This document shows positions 35,168-44,344 of a DNA stretch of 64,000 nucleotides, piece after piece. A model generated the notes under the pieces. It was not told the DNA's origin and searched no databases. It saw only the letters and a list, made by a program, of their open reading frames with translations. A program made the translations under genes and the position numbers. Each line of letters starts with the position of its first letter. The stretch's first letter is position 1. The stretch lies in assembly GCA_022841325.1 (NCBI GenBank), contig JALHRS010000008.1:1-64000 (forward strand), read 5' to 3'. The DNA is from Lysobacterales bacterium. Its GTDB lineage: Bacteria > Pseudomonadota > Gammaproteobacteria > Xanthomonadales > SZUA-5.

Positions 35168-36268
35168 ATGCTCCTCGCCCGATTCTCCCTGCGCATGGCG
35201 GCCATCGCCTGCGGCATCTTGCTGCTGTCGGCCTGTGCCAGCACTCAGCCGAAGGTCCAGTCCCCATCGGCTGAGGCGCCGGTCAAGGCCATTGCGCTGC
35301 TGAGCGAGCGCTACACGACCACACCCTCGCCGGTGGACAACATCGACTCGGTGGTGGTCTGGCGCGGCCCGGCCGGTCAGAACTGGCTGATCGCCTCGGC
35401 CAAGGACGTCCACAACCTGGCGGTCTTCGATGCCGACAGCGGTGCCAACTTGCAGCGCGTAGGTGCGCCGGGCACCGGGCTCGGCGAATTCGGCCGTCCC
35501 AACGGCCTGGCTGCCATAGACGATCTGCTGTTCGTGGTCGAGCGCAACAATCATCGGGTTCAGGTACTGGCGCTGCCGGATTTCCAGCCTCTGGCCGTAT
35601 TTGGCAGCGATGAGCTCAAGGTGCCTTACGGCCTGTGGATCGAGCGCACCGGCGCCGGCCAGTACGATGTCTACGTGACCGACAGCTATCAGTTGGCCGA
35701 CGGTCTGCCGCCGCCGCTGGAGCAGCTGTCGGAGCGGGTCAAGCGTTTCCGCCTGCTGCGCGACGCAGCTGGCGCCCGCAGCATCTTTCTCGGCAGCTTC
35801 GGCGATACCAGTGCCAGCGGCGCCCTGCGCTGGGTGGAGTCGATCTACGGCGATCCCAGTCATGGCCGATTGCTGATTGCCGAGGAGTTCGAGGAGATCG
35901 GTAGCACTCTGCGGGTGTACGACATGGCCGGTCGCTACCTCGGCATTGATCTGGACCGCAGCCAGTTCGACGGTCAGGCCGAGGGCATTGCTCTGTGGGC
36001 CTGTGCCGATGGCTCTGGCTACTGGCTGGCCACCGACCAGCGCCAGGACGGCAACCGCTTCCAGGTCTTCGATCGGGTGACGCTGGAGCACCTGGGGGGA
36101 TTTGCCGGTGCACACACCAGCAATACCGATGGCATCCACCTGCAGTCAGCTGCCACGGCAGCTTTCCCCGGCGGCGTGTTCTTTGCGGTGCATGATGACC
36201 AGGCGGTCTCGGCTATTGACTGGCGCGACATAGCCCGGGCCCTGGGACTGCGCGAGAGCTGCGACTGA
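35168..36268 (+). CDS. Phytase-like beta-propeller lipoprotein
   Basis: A 366-residue predicted lipoprotein (lipobox LLSAC, Cys23). The body is a beta-propeller with sheet repeats such as LQRVGAPGTGLGEFGRPNGLAAID and LFVVERNNHRVQVL. The C-terminus, FFAVHDDQAVSAIDWRDIARAL, matches the closing part of beta-propeller phytases, which release phosphate from inositol phosphates using calcium. The classical N-terminal DDPAIW is replaced by NIDSVVVW, so it is a divergent member. An SMP-30/NHL-type propeller is the alternative. The neighbouring phosphate permease supports the phytase reading. The start is ATG 35168, before the signal peptide. Confidence 0.65.
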   Translation: MLLARFSLRMAAIACGILLLSACASTQPKVQSPSAEAPVKAIALLSERYTTTPSPVDNIDSVVVWRGPAGQNWLIASAKDVHNLAVFDADSGANLQRVGAPGTGLGEFGRPNGLAAIDDLLFVVERNNHRVQVLALPDFQPLAVFGSDELKVPYGLWIERTGAGQYDVYVTDSYQLADGLPPPLEQLSERVKRFRLLRDAAGARSIFLGSFGDTSASGALRWVESIYGDPSHGRLLIAEEFEEIGSTLRVYDMAGRYLGIDLDRSQFDGQAEGIALWACADGSGYWLATDQRQDGNRFQVFDRVTLEHLGGFAGAHTSNTDGIHLQSAATAAFPGGVFFAVHDDQAVSAIDWRDIARALGLRESCD

Positions 36269-36283
36269 GCGGCAGCTGGTCCT

Positions 36284-36324
36284 GCGCTTGAACGTAACCC
36301 TTTCAGACATATCCGTTCAAGCGC
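36284..36324. other. Perfect 11-bp inverted repeat upstream of the DUF1566 gene
   Basis: GCGCTTGAACG (36284-36294) pairs exactly with CGTTCAAGCGC (36314-36324) around a 19-nt loop. It lies 15 nt after the phytase-like stop and about 120 nt before the next start. No T-run follows, so it could be a transcript-end hairpin or an operator-like palindrome. Confidence 0.5.
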
Positions 36325-36445
36325 AATCTGGCACCGTATGATCCTGTTGGTGCGTCCATCCCGTCACCGGTCGTTACGAAGTCAGGGCCAGTGCCGGTAT
36401 TCCATGGCTATCAAATCAACATAGTTCAGCACAGGAATCGCAACC

Positions 36446-36952
36446 ATGAATGCTCTGTGGACTGCCCTTGTGGTCTTTGCTGTCTCGGCGGGTGCCGCCG
36501 AAGCTGCCCAGAACTGCGCCCTCGGCGCACCTTATGTCGCGCCCAACAGTCGTTACACCAACAACGGCAATGGCACGGTGACCGACAGTCAGACCGGCCT
36601 GATGTGGAAGCAGTGCAGCGAGGGTCAGTCCGAACCCACCTGTAGTGGGATGCCCAGCCTCTTGCGTTGGGCCGAAAGCCAGACCGTCGCTGCGGACAGC
36701 GAGTTCGCGGATTTTGACGACTGGCGCCTGCCCACGGTGGAGGAACTCGAGAGTCTGGTCGAGACGGCCTGCCAGAAACCGGCGATCAACGAATCGCAGT
36801 TCGCAAACACCTATTCCGGCGGCTACTGGACGTCATCCAGCCATCCGATGGACAAGGATTACTACTGGTATGTCGATTTCCGTCTGGGCAAGCGCGATTT
36901 CAATGGCAAATCGACCAATTACGGCATACGACTGGTGCGCCGGGCGCAATAG
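36446..36952 (+). CDS. Secreted DUF1566 (Lcl-like) domain protein
   Basis: A 168-residue exported protein. Signal peptide MNALWTALVVFAVSAGAAEA is followed by a single DUF1566 domain: NGTVTDSQTGLMWKQCSEG, FDDWRLPTVEELESLVE, YWTSSSHPMDKDYYWYVDF and a C-terminal GIRLVRRAQ. DUF1566 is common in surface and adhesin-like proteins (for example Legionella Lcl) and has a C-type-lectin-like character. The exact role is unknown. Four cysteines could form disulfides. It appears to be transcribed alone. Confidence 0.85.
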   Translation: MNALWTALVVFAVSAGAAEAAQNCALGAPYVAPNSRYTNNGNGTVTDSQTGLMWKQCSEGQSEPTCSGMPSLLRWAESQTVAADSEFADFDDWRLPTVEELESLVETACQKPAINESQFANTYSGGYWTSSSHPMDKDYYWYVDFRLGKRDFNGKSTNYGIRLVRRAQ

Positions 36953-37018
36953 TCATTGCGGCATTTCGGTCGCTGCTCCTTGGTGACGCCGGGCAATCCG
37001 CAAGGAGCATGGAGGTCG

Positions 37019-38137
37019 ATGGACGAGGCGATCAGGGCACTGCTGGAGGCCCATGTTCAGCACGAATTGTCGCGCTTTCGCGCCCGCAGGCTGCGGCAGA
37101 CCCTCCGTGAAGAAGTGTCGATGTTGTTTGCCTGGCTGCAGCGCAGCCCGTTGCGCGAGTTGCTCACGCCGGCACAGGTGACTGCCTTGATTGCGCGCCA
37201 GGTGGTGGAAAGCCCGCTGCCACGCGCCATCGCCGAGACCGCCGCCGCCATGAGCCGGCGGGTGCTCGAATCGAAGAGCAACAGCAGCACCGCGCTGGCC
37301 GATATCTGCCCACGAGCGAGTTTCGATGCGGCAGTGGCCAGGCTGGGGGGGCTGGAAGACGCCCGGCGCGAGTTCATCCACCAGCTGGTCACCAGCACCG
37401 TCTACACCCAGCAGATTTCCGACGCGCTGTTCACCGGTATCAAGGACTATCTGCTGACCGAGAACATCCTGGCGCAGAAGATCCCCGGGCTGGCCTCGCT
37501 GATCAAGCTTGGCAAATTCGCGGTCAACAAGACCATGCATCCACTGGAGGCTGCGGTCGAGAAGACGGTCAAGGCCTATATCGAAAGCAATCTGGGCAGC
37601 ACCATCCGCCGCAGCGAACAGTCGATCAACGCCTATTTTGATCAGGATCGCATCAGTGATCTCGGCCACAAGGTCTGGAGCGGAGTGGCCAACCGGCCCA
37701 TCGCCGACTACAGCGGTCTGCTCGGTGCCGAGGACCTGGACGATCTGGTTGCCATCGGTCTGGGTTTCTGGCTGCATTTCCGGAAGACCGCTTATTTCAA
37801 GGCCATCTACACCGATCTGGTGCAGGCCTTCTTCGAGCAGCATGGGGACAGGCCAGTGGCGGCGCTGCTGGCCGACTACGGCGTGACCGAGAAGATCGCA
37901 GTTTCCGAACTGATGCAGCTGCTGGGGCCCGGTATCGCCCAGGCGCTGGCCGATGGCTATCTGGAGCAGCGCATACGCCAGCAGCTCGAGAGCTTCTACG
38001 CCGCGCCGGGGACGGCGACACTGATCGCCGGGCTGGCCCTGTCCGGATCAGGCGCAAAGACGGTTCCGCCAAGCAGGCCAGCTTCCAGGAAGGCGGCGCC
38101 CAGCGCCAGGCCCAAGGCGAAGCGCAAGCCGGCCTGA
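37019..38137 (+). CDS. Conserved-looking protein of unknown function with basic tail
   Basis: A 372-residue, mostly helical, soluble-looking protein that I do not recognise. No signal peptide or clear membrane helix. Two similar helical stretches occur: LTPAQVTALIARQVVESPLP and YTQQISDALFTGIKDYLLTE. A short hydrophobic run near residue 340 precedes a Lys/Arg/Pro-rich tail (SRKAAPSARPKAKRKPA) like those that bind nucleic acids or polyphosphate. The ATG at 37019 follows GGAGG at 37010-37014 closely. It stands alone between the DUF1566 gene and the convergent efflux operon. Confidence 0.7.
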   Translation: MDEAIRALLEAHVQHELSRFRARRLRQTLREEVSMLFAWLQRSPLRELLTPAQVTALIARQVVESPLPRAIAETAAAMSRRVLESKSNSSTALADICPRASFDAAVARLGGLEDARREFIHQLVTSTVYTQQISDALFTGIKDYLLTENILAQKIPGLASLIKLGKFAVNKTMHPLEAAVEKTVKAYIESNLGSTIRRSEQSINAYFDQDRISDLGHKVWSGVANRPIADYSGLLGAEDLDDLVAIGLGFWLHFRKTAYFKAIYTDLVQAFFEQHGDRPVAALLADYGVTEKIAVSELMQLLGPGIAQALADGYLEQRIRQQLESFYAAPGTATLIAGLALSGSGAKTVPPSRPASRKAAPSARPKAKRKPA

Positions 38138-38237
38138 GCCTGATTGTCGAGGGGGTAAGTCAATCGCTTGCCGCAGGTTCGGTCGGGGCACCGGTCGCCC
38201 CGGGCGGCACCCTTGTTCGCGCAACAAACCCGTTGAA

Positions 38238-38315
38238 GTAGGTCACGTTGACCCGAAGGGTCTACGTGACAGCTGCGTCAGTCACGTAGGTCGCTACGCG
38301 CCCAACATGACCTAC
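38238..38315. repeat. Repeat family B: double, cloverleaf-like copy
   Basis: Outer arms GTAGGTCACGTTG (38238-38250) and CAACATGACCTAC (38303-38315) pair with one mismatch. Inner arms TACGTGAC (38263-38270) and GTCACGTA (38281-38288) pair exactly. The small hairpin GACCC-GAA-GGGTC fills one side. The same architecture occurs at 62371-62451. It lies between convergent genes at the 3' end of the efflux operon. Confidence 0.88.
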
Positions 38316-38369
38316 ATCAAAAATAATGACATACGATCTTATTGGTGAGCGCGTAGCCAGCCTTCGCGG

Positions 38370-41300
38370 CTACGCTGATTCTTCCGCCATCGCTGGTGTT
38401 GCCGCGGGATCTGCCAGTCCCAGACGCGCCCGCACATCCTCCACGATCATGTACAGGCAGGGCACCAGCAGCAGGGTGATGGCGGTGGCGAACAGGATGC
38501 CGTAGCCCACCGAGATCGCCATCGGAATCATGAAGCGGGCCTGCCGCGAGGTTTCGAAGATCATCGGCGCCAGTCCGCCGAAGGTGGACAGCGTGGTCAG
38601 CATGATCGGGCGGAAACGCCGTGCCCCGGAGTGGACGATGGCTTCGAAGGCGCTGTCGCCGCGGGTGCGGCATTCGTTGGCGTAATGCACCATCACCAGC
38701 GAGTCATTGACCACCACACCGGACAGTGCCACCACACCCATCATCGAGACGATACTCATGGAATAGCCCATCAACAGATGGCCGATGATGGCGCCGAACA
38801 CGCCAAAGGGAATGGCGAACATGACGATGGCCGGCTGCACATAGCTGGCGAAGGGTATGGCCAGCAGCAGGTAGACCATGCCCATGGCGATCAGGAAGCC
38901 CAGCGCCAGCGCGCTGATGGCATCGCGCATATCGGCCTGTCGGCCTTCCAGGCTGTAGCTCAGTCCGGCGAAATCCTGTTGCAGTCGCGGCAGGAAGTCG
39001 GCCTGCAGCGTGGCCACCACCTGATTGGCATCGGTGCGCGGCGTGACATTGCCGCTGACCTGCACCGTGCGCCTGCCGTCGCGACGGCTGATGGCATCGT
39101 AGGCGTGGCCGGCGTCGATCCGGGCTACGGTATTCAGCGGCACATAGGTACCGGCCGGCGTGCGGATCAGCAGATCCTGGACATCACCCACCTGCGCGCG
39201 CTCGTGTTCGGGTAAACGCACGAGGATGCGAACTTCATTGCGGCCGCGCTGCTGGCGCAGCACTTCGGCACCGAAGAAGGCCGCACGCACCTGGGTGGCG
39301 ACGTCGCGCGCACTCAGGCCCAGGCTGCGGCCGGCGTCCAGCAGCGTCAGGTTGAACTGGGTCTTGCCCTGCTGGAAACCGTCGTCGACATCGGAGACAT
39401 TCGGGAACTCTTCCAGCACCGCGGCCAGCGCGGCGCTGGCGCGATCAAGCACGGCCACGTTCCGGTGGCTGAGCTCGATGGTCAGTGCCGGACCGCCGCC
39501 GGGCCCACCGGAATCGGCAGCAAAGCGGATCGACTGGGCGTCGGCAATCGCTGGCGTATGCTGGCGCCAGAGGTCGGTGAACTGCGAGGTGCTGATCGGG
39601 CGCACCGTGGCATCGGTCAGGAAGACCTGCAGGCGCACCTGGTTTTCGGTGATGCGCGTGTAGATGCCGGTCGACAGCGACTCGCCGCCCTGTGCGCTGA
39701 CCACACGCTCCGCCGAACGGCGCAGTTCATCGGCGACAGCCTGTACCCGGTTGGCGGGTGTACCGACCGGCAGCGTCGCCGTCGCCTCGGCCAGATCGGC
39801 CTCGACACTGGGCATCAGTTCGAAACCCATGCGACCGCTGCCGGCGTAGGCCAGCACGATCACCAGCGCGGCGATGCCGATGCTGACGCTCAGATAGCGA
39901 TGGGCCACCGCATGCTCCACCAGCGGCTGGTAGCGGCGCACCACCCACTCGGAAAAGCCGGTGGAGAAGCGCTGCTGCCATCGGCGCAGTCCGGACAGGC
40001 TGCGCAGGGGGCTGGCATGGGCCAGATGCGCCGGCAGGATGATCAGTGATTCCACCAGACTGATCAGAAACACCGTGCACACCACCAGCGGGATCACGCC
40101 CCAGATCTTGCCCAGAAAGCCGGGGACGAACAGCAGTGGCAGGAAGGCCACGACATTGGTCAGCACGCTGAAGGTGACCGGTACGGCGACGTCGCGCGCG
40201 CCCTCGATCGCTGCATCCATGAAGCTCATGCCGTTCTGGCGGTACTCGTAGATGTTCTCGCCGACCACCACCGCATCGTCGACGACGATGCCCAGGCTGA
40301 TGATGAAGGCGAACATCGACACCATGTTGATGCTGGCGCCCATACCTGGCAGAAACAGCATGGCGCCGAGGAAGGAGATCGGGATGCCCATGGTGACCCA
40401 GAAGGCCAGCTTGAATTCGAGGAACAGCGCCATCAGCGCGAACACCAGGATCAGGCCGATGAAGGCGTTCTTCATCAACAGCTGCAGTCGTTGCTGGTAG
40501 ACCTCGGACTGGTCATTGAGCACGACCGCCTCGATGCCATCGGGCAGGCTGCCGCGAATGGCTTCCAGGGCACCGCGCGCGGCTTCGGAAACACCGGTCG
40601 GGGTCTGCTCGCCGATGCGGAACACCTCCAGGCCGATCGCCGGCAGACCGTTGTAGCTGGCGCTCACATTCTGGGTTTCGTCGAAGCCTTCGCGCACGCT
40701 GGCGATCTCGCCCAGGCGCACGACGCTGCCGTCGGTGCCGCTGATGACGGGCAGCGCCGCAAATTCGCGGGCCCAGTCGCGGCGCTCGGCAACCCGCACC
40801 AGAATCTCTCCGGCGCGGGTTTCCAGGCTGCCGCCGCTGGCATCGACGGCGGCGCTGCCGAGGCGGTCGGCGACCTGGCGTAGCGTCAGTCCATGCGCCT
40901 GCAGGCGAGCCGTGGATACGTCGACGTGGATGCGGTAGTCGCGAGCGCCCTGCAATTCCACCTGGGTCACGCCGGGCGCGTTGAGCAACTGATCACGCAC
41001 GGTCTCGGCCAGTTGATGGAGCACGGTTTCGGAGACATCGCCGTAGAGCAGCAGGGTGAGCACGCTGCGTACGCGCTTGGCCAGGGCGATGTTGGGCTGC
41101 TCGGCTTCCTCCGGAAAGGTGTTGATCCGCGACACCGCCTGCTGGATGTCCTGGAAGACGGTGTTCGGGTCTGCTGCCGCCGTCAGTTCGGCCGTGATCC
41201 TGGCGTTGCCTTCGTCGGCGGTCGAGGTGATTTCCTCGATGCCATCGATGCCCTGCAGCGCTTCCTCGACCACCAGCACGATGCCTTGCTCGACGTCCTC

Positions 41301-41483
41301 CGGGCTGGCGCCGGGATAGGCTACCGTCACTGTGACCTGATCCAGCGAGAACTCCGGGAACACTTCCTTCTTGATCTGCAGACTGGCGAAGAAGCCGCCG
41401 ATCAGCAGCACCAGCATCAGCAGATTGGCGGTGACACCGTTGCGCGTCATCCAGGCAATGACACCACGTCGTGGTGTGATCAT
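38370..41483 (-). CDS. RND efflux permease (AcrB/HAE-like)
   Basis: A 1037-residue inner-membrane proton-driven pump. Twelve-helix RND layout with two large periplasmic loops; the proton-relay Asp pair is present in GIVVDDAVVVGENIYE (helix 4), and GVVVNDSLVMVHYANE marks the equivalent region of the second half. The N-terminus MITPRRGVIAWMTRNGVTANLL belongs to the group of HAE-like pumps with a short cytoplasmic start. Substrate unknown. It is the last of three 4-nt-overlapping genes (outer-membrane factor, adaptor, pump). Confidence 0.94.
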   Translation of the reverse strand: MITPRRGVIAWMTRNGVTANLLMLVLLIGGFFASLQIKKEVFPEFSLDQVTVTVAYPGASPEDVEQGIVLVVEEALQGIDGIEEITSTADEGNARITAELTAAADPNTVFQDIQQAVSRINTFPEEAEQPNIALAKRVRSVLTLLLYGDVSETVLHQLAETVRDQLLNAPGVTQVELQGARDYRIHVDVSTARLQAHGLTLRQVADRLGSAAVDASGGSLETRAGEILVRVAERRDWAREFAALPVISGTDGSVVRLGEIASVREGFDETQNVSASYNGLPAIGLEVFRIGEQTPTGVSEAARGALEAIRGSLPDGIEAVVLNDQSEVYQQRLQLLMKNAFIGLILVFALMALFLEFKLAFWVTMGIPISFLGAMLFLPGMGASINMVSMFAFIISLGIVVDDAVVVGENIYEYRQNGMSFMDAAIEGARDVAVPVTFSVLTNVVAFLPLLFVPGFLGKIWGVIPLVVCTVFLISLVESLIILPAHLAHASPLRSLSGLRRWQQRFSTGFSEWVVRRYQPLVEHAVAHRYLSVSIGIAALVIVLAYAGSGRMGFELMPSVEADLAEATATLPVGTPANRVQAVADELRRSAERVVSAQGGESLSTGIYTRITENQVRLQVFLTDATVRPISTSQFTDLWRQHTPAIADAQSIRFAADSGGPGGGPALTIELSHRNVAVLDRASAALAAVLEEFPNVSDVDDGFQQGKTQFNLTLLDAGRSLGLSARDVATQVRAAFFGAEVLRQQRGRNEVRILVRLPEHERAQVGDVQDLLIRTPAGTYVPLNTVARIDAGHAYDAISRRDGRRTVQVSGNVTPRTDANQVVATLQADFLPRLQQDFAGLSYSLEGRQADMRDAISALALGFLIAMGMVYLLLAIPFASYVQPAIVMFAIPFGVFGAIIGHLLMGYSMSIVSMMGVVALSGVVVNDSLVMVHYANECRTRGDSAFEAIVHSGARRFRPIMLTTLSTFGGLAPMIFETSRQARFMIPMAISVGYGILFATAITLLLVPCLYMIVEDVRARLGLADPAATPAMAEESA

Positions 41484-42694
41484 TGGCTCACTCCGGGTGC
41501 TTCGGCCGCTGGGACGGTGGCGGGACTGGCGGCGGCAGTATCACTGGCGGTACGCACGCGCATGCCGTCGACCGCGCTCGACAGCCGGCTGCTGACGATC
41601 TTCTCCCCGGGGTTCAATTCCCCCCGCACCAGGGCGATGGATTCGTCCCGGTGCAACACTTCCACCGCTACCGATTGCAATCGGCCTTCGCGCACGGTCC
41701 ACACGCTGGATCCATCCAGCCAGGCCGAATCGAGCTGGTACACCTGCTGCAATTCGCGGCCCGCGATGCGGGCCTGCACATAGCTGCCAAGCAGCAGCCT
41801 GGCACCGCTGTCGCTCGCTTCCGGGTCAACTTCCACCAGCAGCCGTGCCCGCCGGCCCTGACTTTCGACCGCGTCCAGCAACTGGATGACCTTGCCTTTC
41901 CAGGGGGGCGATTGCGGCTGACTGACATCGCTGAGCAGCACCTCCGAGCCGACTTGGCCCTCGCGAGGCAGCTCGATCCAGCGCAGATCATCGACGGCCA
42001 GCAACAGCGTGACCCAGAAGGGATCGGCCGCCGCCAGCTCGCCCAGCGTCATGCTGGCGCCACTGACCTGGGCACCCACGCCGATGCTGCGACTCAGCAC
42101 CAGCGCGTCCAGCGGTGCCCTCAGGGTGCAGCGCTGCAGGTTCAGTCTAGCCTGTGCCAGCGCCGCCTCGGCCGAGCGCACCTGGGCTTGCGCTGCCCGA
42201 AGTTGCGGCTCGCGCAGCATCAGCGCGCGCTCGCTGGCGTCGACCTGCATGTCGAGGGCGGCAAAATCACCGCGGGCCACCGCCTGGCTGCCGCGTTCCT
42301 GTGCCAGGGCTGCCTGCGCCGCAGCCAGATTGGCCTCGGCAGTGTCGACCGCCACCTGATAGTCGGCTGGATCGATTTGCAGCAGAACCTGGCCGGCACG
42401 GACACGCTGACCGGGAACGAAGCCCGGTGACAGTTCGGTGACCCGACCGGCCACCTGTGCCGACAGGTTGATGCGTTGCGAGGCCTCGACCTGACCGTAG
42501 GCCGAGATCCACACGCGTTGATCCGAGGGTTGTAGCACTTGCGCTTCCACCAGCCGCGCCTGACGCTCCGGCGGCTGGCGCTCGGCGCGTGGGGCAGTCG
42601 CCAGCAGCATCCAGGAGATGATCCCGGCCGACACCAGAACCACAAGGATGATGATGCCGAACAATCGACGATTGTTGGAGTCCAGCGCGTTCAT
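41480..42694 (-). CDS. RND efflux periplasmic adaptor (membrane fusion protein)
   Basis: A 404-residue adaptor. One N-terminal membrane anchor (LFGIIILVVLVSAGIISWML), a lipoyl/hairpin core (ISAYGQVEASQRINLSAQVAGRVTELSPGF; PADYQVAVDTAEANLAAAQAAL) and beta-barrel domains follow. No lipobox is seen, so it is a bitopic adaptor. It links the pump to the outer-membrane channel. It overlaps both neighbours by 4 nt, so the complex is made in one operon. Confidence 0.93.
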   Translation of the reverse strand: MNALDSNNRRLFGIIILVVLVSAGIISWMLLATAPRAERQPPERQARLVEAQVLQPSDQRVWISAYGQVEASQRINLSAQVAGRVTELSPGFVPGQRVRAGQVLLQIDPADYQVAVDTAEANLAAAQAALAQERGSQAVARGDFAALDMQVDASERALMLREPQLRAAQAQVRSAEAALAQARLNLQRCTLRAPLDALVLSRSIGVGAQVSGASMTLGELAAADPFWVTLLLAVDDLRWIELPREGQVGSEVLLSDVSQPQSPPWKGKVIQLLDAVESQGRRARLLVEVDPEASDSGARLLLGSYVQARIAGRELQQVYQLDSAWLDGSSVWTVREGRLQSVAVEVLHRDESIALVRGELNPGEKIVSSRLSSAVDGMRVRTASDTAAASPATVPAAEAPGVSQ

Positions 42695-44121
42695 GGGAGC
42701 ATTTCCGACGAGTGGGTGGTGGGGGCATCAAGGCGATTTCCCCCGTCCATAGAGGTGGACGCCGCAGGCGTTGGCGCCCGATCCGGCACCGGGCCGGCAA
42801 GTGCGCGCAGCAGGCCGATGCGTTGTTCGGCCAGCAGCTGGCGGGTGGAAATCACCTCGCGGCGCAGGCCGCTGTTGGTGATCTGGGCATCGAGCAGATC
42901 AAGGTAGACATCGCCGCCATTGCGCAACTGCCGTTCCAGCCGTTCGACCACCTGATCCGACAGCCGCAGCTGTGCGTCCAGACTGGTGACTCGAATCTGC
43001 AACTGCTGGTCCTGCAGCAGGGCGTCGGCAATTTCTCGAAAGGCGGCCAGCACGGCGAGCCGATACTCGGCCAGACGCTGCTCGAGCACGGCTCGGGTGC
43101 GATCGACCTCGGCGCGCCGCGCGCCGCCGTCGATCAGCGGAGCGGTGAATGTGCCGATCAGGTTGCCCAGCCATTGGTCAAACAGCTTACCGGGACCGGC
43201 GTCATTGCGGCCGTAACTGCCGCTGAGGCTGAGCTGGGGGAAGCGACTGGCAATGGCGGCGGCGACCGTGCGATCGGCCGCAAGTACCTGCAGCCAGGCC
43301 TGCTGCACGTCGGGCCGCCGCTGGACCACGACCGCGGGTACCCCAGTGGCCGGCAGGGCAGACGGCAGCCGGGGCTGTGCGCCCGCAAGCGCCAATGTCC
43401 CCGCGGGCTGACCCAGCAGTTCCTGCAGAGCGTGCTTTCTGAGTCCCAGATCAGCGGTCGTGGCCGCCTGCAGCGAGCGCGTGGATTCGACCAGTTGGCG
43501 CTGCCGCAGCACATCGCTGGCCGGAGCCTGGCCGTTGCGGAATCGGGTTTCAACCAGTTCCAGCACGCGTTCATAGACCCGGCGTTCCTCGTCGATCCGG
43601 TGCAGGCGCTGCTGCGTGCTGCCGATCTGGAACCAGAGCACGGCCACGTTGGCACTCAGGCTGATGCGCGCGGCCTGCAGTTCCTGTGCCGTGGCCTCTG
43701 CCTGCAGCCGAGCGGCGTCGCGACCGGCGCGAATCCGGCCCCACAGATCCACTTCGTAAGCGGCCGCCAGACCGGCACTGCGCGTTTGCGTCCCCGGAGA
43801 ATCGCCGTAGCTCCGGTTCTGGGTCACCGACGCGGACAGGTCCGGCGACAAGCCTGCCGCAGTGCTGCGCGCCAGCGCTTCGGCTGCCTGCAGACGCGCC
43901 GAAATCACCTGCAATCCGGGGTTGTCCGCCAAGGCGGTGTCGACCAGCGTATCCAGCTGCGGATCGGCAAAGGACTGCCACCAACGGGCCGGGGACGTCA
44001 CCGAGCCGCTCAGCGCAAAGCGTTCTGGCAGCGCCGCGTCGACCTCGGCGCGCTGCGGCGCAAGGACCGTGCAGCCGCCGGCAAGTAGAGTCAGGCCCAG
44101 CAGTGGCGGGAGCAACTTCAT
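42691..44121 (-). CDS. Outer-membrane efflux lipoprotein (NodT/OprM family)
   Basis: A 476-residue TolC-like channel lipoprotein. Signal MKLLPPLLGLTLLAGGC gives acceptor Cys17. Two OEP repeats are present; NodT-type motifs include WWQSFADPQLDTLVDTAL, AAYEVDLWGRIRAGRDAA and RRPDVQQAWLQVLAADRTV. It is first in the efflux operon. An upstream ATG at 44148 is possible, but the signal peptide begins at 44121. It is divergent from the first SLC13 gene; no local TetR/MarR repressor is present. Confidence 0.93.
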   Translation of the reverse strand: MKLLPPLLGLTLLAGGCTVLAPQRAEVDAALPERFALSGSVTSPARWWQSFADPQLDTLVDTALADNPGLQVISARLQAAEALARSTAAGLSPDLSASVTQNRSYGDSPGTQTRSAGLAAAYEVDLWGRIRAGRDAARLQAEATAQELQAARISLSANVAVLWFQIGSTQQRLHRIDEERRVYERVLELVETRFRNGQAPASDVLRQRQLVESTRSLQAATTADLGLRKHALQELLGQPAGTLALAGAQPRLPSALPATGVPAVVVQRRPDVQQAWLQVLAADRTVAAAIASRFPQLSLSGSYGRNDAGPGKLFDQWLGNLIGTFTAPLIDGGARRAEVDRTRAVLEQRLAEYRLAVLAAFREIADALLQDQQLQIRVTSLDAQLRLSDQVVERLERQLRNGGDVYLDLLDAQITNSGLRREVISTRQLLAEQRIGLLRALAGPVPDRAPTPAASTSMDGGNRLDAPTTHSSEMLP

Positions 44122-44344
44122 CGATGGAGAGCTCTGGTGTCGGGTCATCGAAGCCTAGCCTTCGAGGCCGCGACTGAAATGCGGCGGCCCTGAGGTCGTT
44201 GACGGTCCGTTCAGGTGAATCCGCTGAGGCCGGAACTGTCACGGCGCAACGCGCGACTGCTGGCGGCGAGACGATTCGGCTGAGCCACCGAGCATCGCAC
44301 ATCGTGCTAGGTTTCCGGATGTTCTGGCTACGCGATCGGTGTCC

